NCBI GenBank assembly: GCA_900553675.1
Contig: USEH01000160.1
Span: 1 to 5,004, forward strand
DNA: 5,004 nt
Reading direction: 5' to 3'
Origin: an uncultured Ruminococcus sp.
GTDB lineage: Bacteria > Bacillota > Clostridia > Oscillospirales > Ruminococcaceae
Shown here: piece by piece, positions 1 to 4,992 of the stretch
Numbering within the stretch: position 1 is the first letter of the stretch
How the letters are laid out: every line of letters begins with the position of its first letter
Translations under genes and position numbers: made by a program
The notes under the pieces: generated by a model
What the model was told of the DNA's origin: nothing
Seen by the model: the letters and a program-made list of their open reading frames with translations, nothing else
Database searches by the model: none

Positions 1-1002
1 CTCGTTTCCGATATGCTGCCACCCGGGAAGCTCGGTAAACACCAGCAGTCCCAGCCTGTCACATTCATCTATAAAATATTGGCTTTGGGGATAGTGGCTT
101 GTTCGCACGGCGTTGCAGCTAAGCTCCTCCTTTAAAATCCGTGCGTCCTCCCGCTGCAAAGCTTCGGGAGCGGCATATCCAACATAAGGATAGCTTTGAT
201 GGCGGTTCAGCCCGCGCAAAAAAGTTTTCTTTCCGTTGAGATAAAAGCCGTCCGCCTTAAACTCGGCGGTGCGGAAGCCGAAAGTTGTTTCCTGACAGTC
301 AAGCAAACGTCCGTCAGCCGTGATAAGGCGGACGGAGCAGCGGTAAAGCACGGGAGAATCAACGCTCCAAGGCTTTGCGTCGGGTAAGTTGATACGTCCC
401 TCGCCGCCCGTCCAGACTGTTTTTCCCGAATCGTCTAAAACCGAAACCTCGATTTTGGCGTTATCGTCGGCGTTATCCACAGATACCTTGACATCCGCCG
501 TTGTAAGCGTGGGAGTAGTGACGAAAATATCGGTAATATAGGCACTTTCACGCACATCAAGCCACACTTCGCGGTACAATCCGCCATATGTAAGATAGTC
601 CACCACAAAGCCAAAGGGCGGAATTTCTGGATTTTCGCTTGTATCAAGCTTAACAGCCAGCAGATTTGATTTGCCGAAGCTTACAAGTCCGGTAAGCTCC
701 ACCCTAAAAGCAGTGTAGCCGCAGCGGTGGGTTGCCGCCTCATGTCCGTTTACATAAACCGTTGCAATGTGCGCCGCACCGTCGAGCTGCAAAAACAGCC
801 TTTTACCGTTTATTTCCTTTGGGATGTCAAGCGTTTTGCGATATCCGCAAAGCATCTGATATTCGGCATGATTAATGCAGTGCAGCGGCAGCTCCTTGCA
901 GGTATGTGGAAGGCGCACAGGCTCGGCAGTTCCTCCGCCGCTAAGAAAATCCTCGCTCCATTCCGTAGTAAATTCCCAGTTGTCGCATAAGCTATACTTC
1001 AT
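1..1002 (-). CDS. Glycoside hydrolase family 2 enzyme, probable beta-galactosidase (C-terminal part outside window)
   Basis: Hydrolyses terminal beta-glycosides, most likely beta-galactosides, in the cytoplasm; there is no signal peptide. Only the first 334 residues are present and the gene runs off the left edge. Seen: a jelly-roll sugar-binding domain at about residues 1-165, with VYVNGHEA at 82-89 and the loop PPFGFVVDYLTYGGLYREVWL at 128-148 (split here as PPFGFVVDY then LTYGGLYREVWL). An Ig-like beta-sandwich follows at about 170-270, including FGFRTAEF at 241-248. The TIM-barrel start has NGKKTFLRGLNRH at 256-268 and NAVRTSHYP at 297-305 leading into DECDRLGLLVF, which matches the PROSITE GH2 signature 1. 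The acid/base and nucleophile glutamates lie beyond the window, so activity cannot be confirmed. The ATG at 1002-1000 is preceded 7 nt upstream by AAAGAGG. It overlaps the tetR-like gene by 11 bp, implying one transcript. Beta-glucuronidase is the main alternative; the PPFG loop and RGLNRHQS-like motif favour the LacZ-type clade. Confidence 0.93.
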   Translation of the reverse strand, partial: MKYSLCDNWEFTTEWSEDFLSGGGTAEPVRLPHTCKELPLHCINHAEYQMLCGYRKTLDIPKEINGKRLFLQLDGAAHIATVYVNGHEAATHRCGYTAFRVELTGLVSFGKSNLLAVKLDTSENPEIPPFGFVVDYLTYGGLYREVWLDVRESAYITDIFVTTPTLTTADVKVSVDNADDNAKIEVSVLDDSGKTVWTGGEGRINLPDAKPWSVDSPVLYRCSVRLITADGRLLDCQETTFGFRTAEFKADGFYLNGKKTFLRGLNRHQSYPYVGYAAPEALQREDARILKEELSCNAVRTSHYPQSQYFIDECDRLGLLVFTELPGWQHIGNE

Positions 1003-1567
1003 CTTCTCGCCTCTTTATTCCATTCATAATAATATCTATCATTTCCTCCAGAGTATCGGCGTACCGCCCCCTGCTGCTTTCGTCGGACAGAAAACGCTCT
1101 ATCGAAGCAACTATCATCTGCTGAAGCAAGGGTATTGAAACCCTGCGGATTTTCCCCGCCGACATTCCCTCTTCAAGCAGAGCGACGGTAGGCTCCCAGT
1201 TTGTCTCAAGATGCTTGCGCACCCTTTTTGCAGCGGCGGGATATTTTTCCTCCAGCTCATCGAGCAGGCGGAAGTCCATTGCGGAGTACTGCTCCGGCAG
1301 CGCCACGATAACCTTACTTATGCGTTCCTCAACCGGAGCGTCCTGCGCTGCAAGCTCTGCCTTTTTTCTGTGGATATCGGCAAACAAGCCGTCGATCATG
1401 TCCAACAGCAGTGCCTCCTTTGAGGGGTACACCGTGTATATAGTCTTTTTGCTGATGCTTAGCGAAGCTGCAACCTCCTGCATGGTAAATTTCAGCCCTG
1501 TTTTTTGAAACAGCTCGGTTGCCACCGAGATTATACGCCCGCGCAATTCATCTGTACTACTGTTCAT
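992..1567 (-). CDS. TetR/AcrR-family transcriptional regulator
   Basis: A 191-residue DNA-binding regulator, a normal length for the family. The N-terminal three-helix domain spans about residues 8-55. The helix-turn-helix lies near 27-47 (FTMQEVAASLSISKKTIYTVYP), followed by the typical SKEALL segment at 49-54. Residues 60-191 form the all-helical ligand-binding and dimerisation part, which is not conserved enough to name a ligand. An upstream in-frame start would add 17 residues, but the ATG at 1567-1565 is preferred because AAGGGAGGT sits 4 nt before it and because the longer version would begin inside the promoter. The TAG stop lies inside the start of the GH2 gene, so the two are co-transcribed and probably translationally coupled. 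Its promoter carries four GGAAACC half-sites, pointing to autorepression. Inference: it senses a glycoside, an aglycone or another small molecule linked to the GH2 enzyme. Confidence 0.93.
   Translation of the reverse strand: MNSSTDELRGRIISVATELFQKTGLKFTMQEVAASLSISKKTIYTVYPSKEALLLDMIDGLFADIHRKKAELAAQDAPVEERISKVIVALPEQYSAMDFRLLDELEEKYPAAAKRVRKHLETNWEPTVALLEEGMSAGKIRRVSIPLLQQMIVASIERFLSDESSRGRYADTLEEMIDIIMNGIKRREDEV
1010..1016 (-). promoter_or_regulatory. Ribosome binding site of the GH2 gene
   Basis: AAAGAGG on the minus strand, 7 nt before the ATG at 1002-1000. It lies entirely inside the last codons of the TetR gene, so ribosomes finishing the regulator pass directly over it. This site decides the GH2 start. 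Confidence 0.7.
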
Positions 1568-1571
1568 GCTT

Positions 1572-1580
1572 ACCTCCCTT
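1572..1580 (-). promoter_or_regulatory. Ribosome binding site of the TetR gene
   Basis: AAGGGAGGT on the minus strand, 4 nt before the ATG at 1567-1565. This strong site decides the start in favour of the 191-residue protein. It directly adjoins the most downstream GGAAACC box (1581-1587). Confidence 0.85.
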
Positions 1581-1646
1581 GGAAACCCATTTTCATTTCT
1601 CGGTTTCCATTGTAGCATGGAAACCGTACCGTGTCAACCGGTTTCC
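1581..1646. promoter_or_regulatory. Four-box operator array (GGAAACC/GGTTTCC), probable TetR-family operators
   Basis: Four copies of a 7-bp box alternate in orientation on the plus strand: GGAAACC at 1581-1587, GGTTTCC at 1602-1608, GGAAACC at 1619-1625 and GGTTTCC at 1640-1646. The two middle boxes form a perfect inverted repeat with 10-bp arms, CGGTTTCCAT (1601-1610) and ATGGAAACCG (1617-1626), separated by 6 bp. The outer pairs are inverted with 14-bp gaps, so the dyad centres are 19 bp apart. The boxes cover the region upstream of -35, the -35/-10 spacer, the start-site region and the leader just before the ribosome binding site. Family knowledge: TetR dimers bind inverted repeats at their own promoters. 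Binding here would block RNA polymerase. Inference: autorepression of the TetR-GH2 operon. Confidence 0.82.
1609..1637 (-). promoter_or_regulatory. Sigma-A promoter of the TetR-GH2 operon
   Basis: On the minus strand TTGACA (1637-1632) and TACAAT (1614-1609) are separated by exactly 17 nt. The -35 is perfect and the -10 matches 5 of 6. The start site would be near 1602, giving a leader of about 35 nt. The spacer contains one GGTTTCC operator arm, and others flank both hexamers. Confidence 0.88.
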
Positions 1647-1687
1647 GAAAAGATTTACATTATTGCTAACAATCCGTGACGGCTTTT

Positions 1688-1759
1688 GTGCATTATTCAC
1701 CAATGGCTGTTGATACCCCTTTGCCGCAAACAGTGGGAACATTGGTGATGTTCATGCAC
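1688..1759. repeat. Imperfect 72-bp inverted repeat in the intergenic region
   Basis: Three arm pairs nest in order: GTGCAT (1688-1693) with ATGCAC (1754-1759), TCACCAATG (1697-1705) with CATTGGTGA (1740-1748), and CTGTT (1707-1711) with AACAG (1729-1733). The apical loop is about 17 nt. It lies between the terminator of the DUF2079 gene and the TetR promoter. It could be a small intergenic repeat or MITE-like remnant, a backup terminator stem or a protein-binding site. No T-run follows on either strand, so it is not a simple terminator. Confidence 0.55.
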
Positions 1760-1772
1760 CGGATCCGATTAA

Positions 1773-1810
1773 TAACAAAAGACCCGGCACCAGATAGTGT
1801 CAAGTCTTTT
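1773..1810 (-). terminator. Probable Rho-independent terminator of the DUF2079 gene
   Basis: About 24 nt after the stop codon, the minus strand reads AAAAGAC (1810-1804) pairing with GTCTTTT (1783-1777). Inside are two U-G wobble pairs and a further short stem with one A-C mismatch, closed by a 6-nt loop TATCTG. The downstream side ends in a U-rich tail, TTTTGTTATT. The wobble pairs form only on the minus-strand transcript, which supports that direction. The GC content of the stem is modest. Confidence 0.55.
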
Positions 1811-1833
1811 TTGTGCGATTCTATCCCGCTCGG

Positions 1834-3702
1834 TCATCCAGAATACTCCGGACTGACATATACTACAACAAACTCCTCCGACTCGGCATATACCTGCCAT
1901 CCCGCCTCCTCCAAAATCGGAGCTATCCTATCGGTCAGCGGGTCGTGAATGGAGAGAATGCAGAAATCGTATTTTTCGGGATTTACAAGCCCCAAGCCGT
2001 CGGACGTGAACACATCCTCCCTCAGCTCGTATATGCTGTCTCTGTCGGCGGCATGGGGGAGCAAAAAGGCGTTTGCAAGCACCGAAGCGTCCTCGGGCAC
2101 AGACCGGATGCACTCCTCCGCGCTCTGAAAATACTCGCTGCGGGCGTTGTACCGTGCGATGTGCGAAAGCTTTGCCGAAGCCATCGAAACAGTCGTGACA
2201 ACGGTCACAATCGCCGCAATTATCATGATTCTGTTTCTGCGCCTGCGCCCCATATCCTCGGCGTTTCGTATCGAAAGATAAATCAGCAAGCAAGCGGGAC
2301 CAAAGATGTACTGAAACCCGATGTCGGCGGCATAGCCGTAGCCCGAACCTATTATCAGATTCATGACGATATAGGGTATCATCAAAAGGAATCTGTGCAG
2401 CTTGGTCGTTATAAAAGGCAGAAAAAGCAGCGGCAGCATGGTTTCGACGAAGAAAAGAAGCGTTTTTTCACTCAGCAGCAGGCTTACAAGATACCCAGGA
2501 TTAACAATCGCCGAGCGGATTATCCCCATAAGACCGTCGTCGGGGTTTGCCATAAGGATTCCGAAGCGGGTGGAGGTCATATATCCGCCGTCGCCGAAGC
2601 TTGTCAGCCAGCGCATTATCATCGCAAAATACAAAGCGGCAAGCAGGGCGATGATTATTCCGTGCTTTTTGCTTTTGCGGGATTGACAGTCCACGGCAAA
2701 GAACAGACCAATGCAGATGACATAAAGCGGGGCGTCCTCCTTGACAATGCAGGTCAGCACCGACATTATATACATCAGCGGGATATTTGCGCTGTCGGCG
2801 GCGTACAAAAGCCACATCAGGATTGTCGGCAGAAAGGCGTTTTCGTGGAACTGATAGTAGCAGGGCAGAATCACCCCCGCGCAGAACACATATATCAGGC
2901 AGGAGCACACAAGCGGCAGTCCCTTAAAGCCCCGCCTTTTTGCGATGAGATACAGCGGCAGCACTCCTGCGGCGGCAAAGAATGCCTGAGCCGCCAGAAG
3001 AGTTTCCGGCTTGGGGACAAGGGCGTATATCGGCAGGAAAAGATAGAAAATATAGGACGCATGAACCAGAAAGTGCGACATCAGCTCGCCGCGTTCGCAG
3101 GTGACTGCGGCGGTCAGGTTCTCATCAAGCGAATGGAAGGTCTGCACAAATATGCCCATATCAAAGCAGGCTGTTCCAAAGCTTTTGTGATTGGCTATGG
3201 TTGTCGCGGCGACAAAAACTATCACCCCAGCCGAAAACGTAAACACTATTGCCATTGCTGGAATATGGGGCAGACGTTCCAATGTCCCCTCGTCTGTTTT
3301 TTCAAGAGCATACCTTGCCAGCACCGCGCAGACCACAGCCGCAGCCGCGCCGACATAAAAGCTTCCGCTGCCGAAGACAAGGCAGAGCGAAAAGAGTATC
3401 GAGCTGAAAATAAGCACTGCACTGTCCATTGCAGGAAATCTGCGTGAAACAAGGCGGTATAAAATCGTCAGGAAAAGAAAGGCAGCAGCCGTCCAGACTA
3501 TCACCGAGGGAATCGAAGCGGCATTTACGAAAGCCTTCCAGTCCTTTATAGGGTCGGTCTTGTGGAGTCGTGCAAAAATCATCTGAAAGAAAGCGACTAT
3601 AAAATACGAGCCTGCAAAACGCGCAAAAAGGTTTTGCGGAAGTCCGCAGTCCGAAAGAATCTTTTTTATGTTATCGGCAAAGGAGATTTTCAAGCGGGTC
3701 AC
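1834..3702 (-). CDS. DUF2079 polytopic membrane protein
   Basis: A 622-residue integral membrane protein of the DUF2079 family (PF09852), whose members resemble GT-C-fold membrane glycosyltransferases; the biochemical role is unknown. Seen: a short cytoplasmic N-terminus, then roughly 11-13 hydrophobic segments between residues 28 and 510. Family-type motifs are FDMGIFVQTFHS at 180-191, SHFLVHASYIFYLFLPIYAL at 209-228, HENAFLPT at 286-293, KEDAPLY at 321-327 and YAADIGFQYI at 457-466. The acidic residue in FDMGIF sits in the first long extracytoplasmic loop, where GT-C enzymes carry catalytic carboxylates; this placement is inference. A soluble C-terminal domain (about 515-622) includes VPEDASVLANAFLLPHAADR, typical of the family. 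The start is GTG at 3702-3700; an in-frame stop lies 9 codons upstream and the next in-frame ATG is at residue 41. It has its own consensus promoter and is divergent from the TraX-family gene. Confidence 0.88.
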   Translation of the reverse strand: MTRLKISFADNIKKILSDCGLPQNLFARFAGSYFIVAFFQMIFARLHKTDPIKDWKAFVNAASIPSVIVWTAAAFLFLTILYRLVSRRFPAMDSAVLIFSSILFSLCLVFGSGSFYVGAAAAVVCAVLARYALEKTDEGTLERLPHIPAMAIVFTFSAGVIVFVAATTIANHKSFGTACFDMGIFVQTFHSLDENLTAAVTCERGELMSHFLVHASYIFYLFLPIYALVPKPETLLAAQAFFAAAGVLPLYLIAKRRGFKGLPLVCSCLIYVFCAGVILPCYYQFHENAFLPTILMWLLYAADSANIPLMYIMSVLTCIVKEDAPLYVICIGLFFAVDCQSRKSKKHGIIIALLAALYFAMIMRWLTSFGDGGYMTSTRFGILMANPDDGLMGIIRSAIVNPGYLVSLLLSEKTLLFFVETMLPLLFLPFITTKLHRFLLMIPYIVMNLIIGSGYGYAADIGFQYIFGPACLLIYLSIRNAEDMGRRRRNRIMIIAAIVTVVTTVSMASAKLSHIARYNARSEYFQSAEECIRSVPEDASVLANAFLLPHAADRDSIYELREDVFTSDGLGLVNPEKYDFCILSIHDPLTDRIAPILEEAGWQVYAESEEFVVVYVSPEYSG

Positions 3703-3706
3703 CCGC
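3694..3706 (-). promoter_or_regulatory. Small inverted repeat enclosing the DUF2079 GTG start codon
   Basis: Minus strand GCGGGT-G-ACCCGC is a perfect dyad with the GTG start codon at its centre. In RNA it can form GCGGG-UGA-CCCGC, extended by G-U and A-U pairs into the AAAGG ribosome binding site (spacing only 3 nt). Such a hairpin would hide the start codon and part of the Shine-Dalgarno. It could equally be a short DNA dyad without function. Confidence 0.4.
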
Positions 3707-3735
3707 CTTTCGATTTTGATTCGTTAATTATTAGT

Positions 3736-3764
3736 ATTATAAGGCTTTGCACGCGCAATGTCAA
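3736..3764 (-). promoter_or_regulatory. Consensus sigma-A promoter of the DUF2079 gene
   Basis: Minus strand TTGACA (3764-3759) and TATAAT (3741-3736) with a 17-nt spacer, a perfect match to the consensus. The start site would be near 3729, about 27 nt before the GTG codon. Such a strong core promoter for a membrane protein gene suggests that expression is held down elsewhere, for example by a repressor or by poor initiation at the GTG start. Confidence 0.88.
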
Positions 3765-3785
3765 ATAATTTGGCAAAGATTATTT
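3763..3785. repeat. AT-rich inverted repeat between the divergent promoters
   Basis: AAATAAT (3763-3769) and ATTATTT (3779-3785) form 7-bp perfect arms around TTGGCAAAG. It touches the -35 of the minus promoter and lies 12 bp upstream of the -35 of the plus promoter. It could be a shared operator or an AT-rich UP element for the minus promoter. AT-rich arms of this length are not rare in intergenic DNA. Confidence 0.4.
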
Positions 3786-3797
3786 TTCCCATTTTTA

Positions 3798-3826
3798 TGG
3801 ACATTCCCATCTGGCTATGCTATAAT
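3798..3826 (+). promoter_or_regulatory. Sigma-A promoter of the TraX-family gene (extended -10)
   Basis: TGGACA at 3798-3803 (5 of 6 to consensus) and TATAAT at 3821-3826, with a 17-nt spacer and a TG at 3818-3819 making an extended -10. The start site would be near 3833, giving a leader of about 48 nt. It is back-to-back with the DUF2079 promoter. Confidence 0.85.
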
Positions 3827-3880
3827 ACTTAAATATACAGAAAAGCCGCACAGCTTATACAAACAAAAGGTGGAATCAAC

Positions 3881-4609
3881 ATGAAGTGCATTTCCCTCAA
3901 CCGAAATCAGCTGAAATACATTGTTATCATTGCCATGCTAATAGACCACATTGCGTGGGCGTTTGTTCCCACTGCTTCGTTACTGGGGCAGATAATGCAC
4001 TTTATAGGCAGACTGACCGCGCCGACAATGGCGTTCTTCGTCGCGGAGGGGTATCACTACACGCGGAATTTTAAGAAATACGCCCTTAGAATGGCAGTTT
4101 TCGCCGCCGTGTCGTGGGCGCCGTTTGTCTTTTTTGAGACCGGACGGCTGCCTATAATGATATCAGAGGGCGGAACGGTAAGCTTCAACCCTTGGCAGGG
4201 CGTTATATTCACTCTGTTTCTGGGACTGATGGCTATTAAGCTGTGGGACAGCGAAAACCCAAAATGGATAAAATTCGTCGGCATAATCGGAATCTGCGTT
4301 ATCTCGGTTATTGGCGACTGGGCGTTTATGTCTGTGCTGTGGTGCTTATTCTTCCACATCTTCAGGGACGAGCCCAAAAAGAAATGGATTGCTTTTTGCA
4401 TAATCGGAGTGTTCAGCTCTGCGTCCATGTTTCTGGCAATGCCATGGTATAGCCAGCTCTTCCAGCTTGGAGTTTTTGCTGCACCTTTGCTGATAGGTAT
4501 TCTATACAACGGCGAGTCGGGCAAAAAAAGTGCTTTCAATAAATGGTTCTTTTATATATTCTACCCTGCTCACTTGGTAATTATCGGAATAGCAGCCCAT
4601 CTTGCTTAA
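3881..4609 (+). CDS. TraX-family integral membrane protein (putative acyltransferase)
   Basis: A 242-residue membrane protein of the TraX family (PF05857). The F-plasmid founder TraX N-acetylates pilin; chromosomal Firmicute members have no assigned substrate, and no conjugation genes are seen nearby. Seen: about eight hydrophobic segments. Family-type motifs are LKYIVIIAMLIDHIAWAF at 11-28 with Asp22-His23 in the first membrane segment, FIGRLTAPTMAFFVAEGY at 41-58, HYTRNFKKYALR at 59-70, Asp146 in a later segment, and KWFFYIFYPAHLVIIG at 221-236 near the C-terminus. The ATG is preceded 7 nt upstream by AAGGTGG at 3867-3873. The length is normal for the family. Odd: the final residues IAAHLA are followed 17 nt after the stop codon by a second, near-identical copy of the 3' coding sequence with a different, more hydrophobic ending. 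No clear terminator follows. Transfer of an acyl group across the membrane to a surface molecule is inference. Confidence 0.88.
   Translation: MKCISLNRNQLKYIVIIAMLIDHIAWAFVPTASLLGQIMHFIGRLTAPTMAFFVAEGYHYTRNFKKYALRMAVFAAVSWAPFVFFETGRLPIMISEGGTVSFNPWQGVIFTLFLGLMAIKLWDSENPKWIKFVGIIGICVISVIGDWAFMSVLWCLFFHIFRDEPKKKWIAFCIIGVFSSASMFLAMPWYSQLFQLGVFAAPLLIGILYNGESGKKSAFNKWFFYIFYPAHLVIIGIAAHLA
4563..4588 (+). repeat. First copy of a 26-bp direct repeat (inside the TraX-family gene)
   Basis: This stretch encodes the PAHLVIIG segment. It matches 4627-4652 at 25 of 26 positions (T versus A at the Leu/Met codon), with an offset of 64 bp. The offset is not a multiple of three, so the second copy is out of frame with this gene. 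Confidence 0.9.
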
Positions 4610-4625
4610 TTATAATCGAAGTAAC

Positions 4626-4676
4626 AACCCTGCTCACATGGTAATTATCGGACTGATCAGGTGGTTTTTGCTATGA
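4626..4676 (+). pseudogene. Remnant of a second TraX-family 3' end
   Basis: Read in its own frame, the stretch encodes N-PAHMVIIGLIRWFLL and then TGA at 4674-4676. This parallels PAHLVIIGIAAHLA of the intact gene but ends with a basic residue and hydrophobic residues. The first 26 bp are nearly identical to 4563-4588; beyond that the DNA diverges. It has no start codon or upstream coding region of its own, and the intact gene stops before it. Most likely it is the scar of a tandem duplication or of recombination with a paralogue. The alternative is that it was the original end of the upstream gene and was displaced by an insertion. Confidence 0.65.
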
Positions 4677-4735
4677 TTCAAGCATTGCTTGAGTTGGTTT
4701 AAGCCGCTTGGTATAACGTCTCGCGGGGATTTTTG

Positions 4736-4805
4736 GGCTTTCGCGGGATATCTCGCGGATTTTGCGATTGGGTGGGATGTCAACAATCGCTTTATCCTGA
4801 AAGCC
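4736..4805 (+). ncRNA. Candidate structured RNA segment (three-way junction)
   Basis: The outer stem is GGCTTT (4736-4741) with AAAGCC (4800-4805). Inside it, hairpin A pairs CGCGGG (4742-4747) with CTCGCG (4752-4757) around the loop ATAT. Hairpin B pairs GCGATTG (4764-4770) with CAATCGC (4784-4790) around 13 nt. Hairpin A contains a G-U wobble that becomes an A-C mismatch on the other strand, which favours plus-strand transcription. No known RNA family is recognised. The segment lies downstream of the TraX-family gene and could be its 3' UTR. Confidence 0.3.
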
Positions 4806-4826
4806 GCCGTTTCAATCACCGCTTTA

Positions 4827-4856
4827 TAGACTTTTTTCGCGATTCGGGAGTATAAT
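4827..4856 (+). promoter_or_regulatory. Weak candidate promoter reading rightward
   Basis: A perfect TATAAT at 4851-4856 with TAGACT at 4827-4832 (4 of 6 to TTGACA) and an 18-nt spacer. It would drive transcription out of the right edge across the inverted repeat at 4910-4992. A poor -35 and no visible gene make this tentative. Confidence 0.25.
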
Positions 4857-4909
4857 CCTGATGTAAGCCTAATACTAATTCCCAACCACCCTATAACCAA
4901 CTCCTCCGC

Positions 4910-4992
4910 TAAAATAAGCCCACTCGTCGTCAAGCAACCTTGCAATACAGCAAGTATTCCTGCGGTCGCTTTCCTAGATTGGTCTTATTTTA
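4910..4992. repeat. Perfect 9-bp inverted repeat enclosing a smaller hairpin
   Basis: TAAAATAAG (4910-4918) pairs with CTTATTTTA (4984-4992). After a 1x1 internal loop, CCA (4920-4922) pairs with TGG (4980-4982). Within the enclosed stretch CTTGC (4939-4943) and GCAAG (4950-4954) form a 5-bp hairpin with a 6-nt loop. The nesting is more than isolated dyads, but the sequence continues past the window, so the true boundaries are unknown. Confidence 0.4.

Noticed and set aside
196..1138. Several short plus-strand frames across the GH2 and TetR genes
   Set aside because: All lie opposite convincingly identified coding sequence on the minus strand and have no ribosome binding sites or recognisable products.
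1568..1618. Upstream start adding 17 residues to the TetR protein
   Set aside because: The longer version would begin within the promoter, upstream of the expected transcript start near 1602, and has no Shine-Dalgarno. The inner ATG has an excellent one.
1813..3447. A 544-codon open frame on the plus strand opposite the DUF2079 gene
   Set aside because: Its product is a basic, His/Lys/Gln-rich sequence with no hydrophobic core, motif or ribosome binding site. The opposite strand encodes a clear multi-segment membrane protein with family motifs. Long antisense openness is a codon-bias shadow.
4057..4539. A 160-codon minus-strand frame opposite the TraX-family gene
   Set aside because: It is antisense to a well-supported coding sequence and shows no independent start signal or family motif.
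4653..4670. CTGATCAG palindrome followed by a T-run as a terminator of the TraX-family gene
   Set aside because: The palindrome has no room for a loop and the stem is weak, so a real terminator is not supported.
4634..4945. A 103-codon minus-strand frame starting with TTG
   Set aside because: No ribosome binding site at proper spacing, no recognisable family, a frame that ends inside the traX remnant, and overlap with the structured repeats. Treated as chance openness, though homologue searches could revive it.
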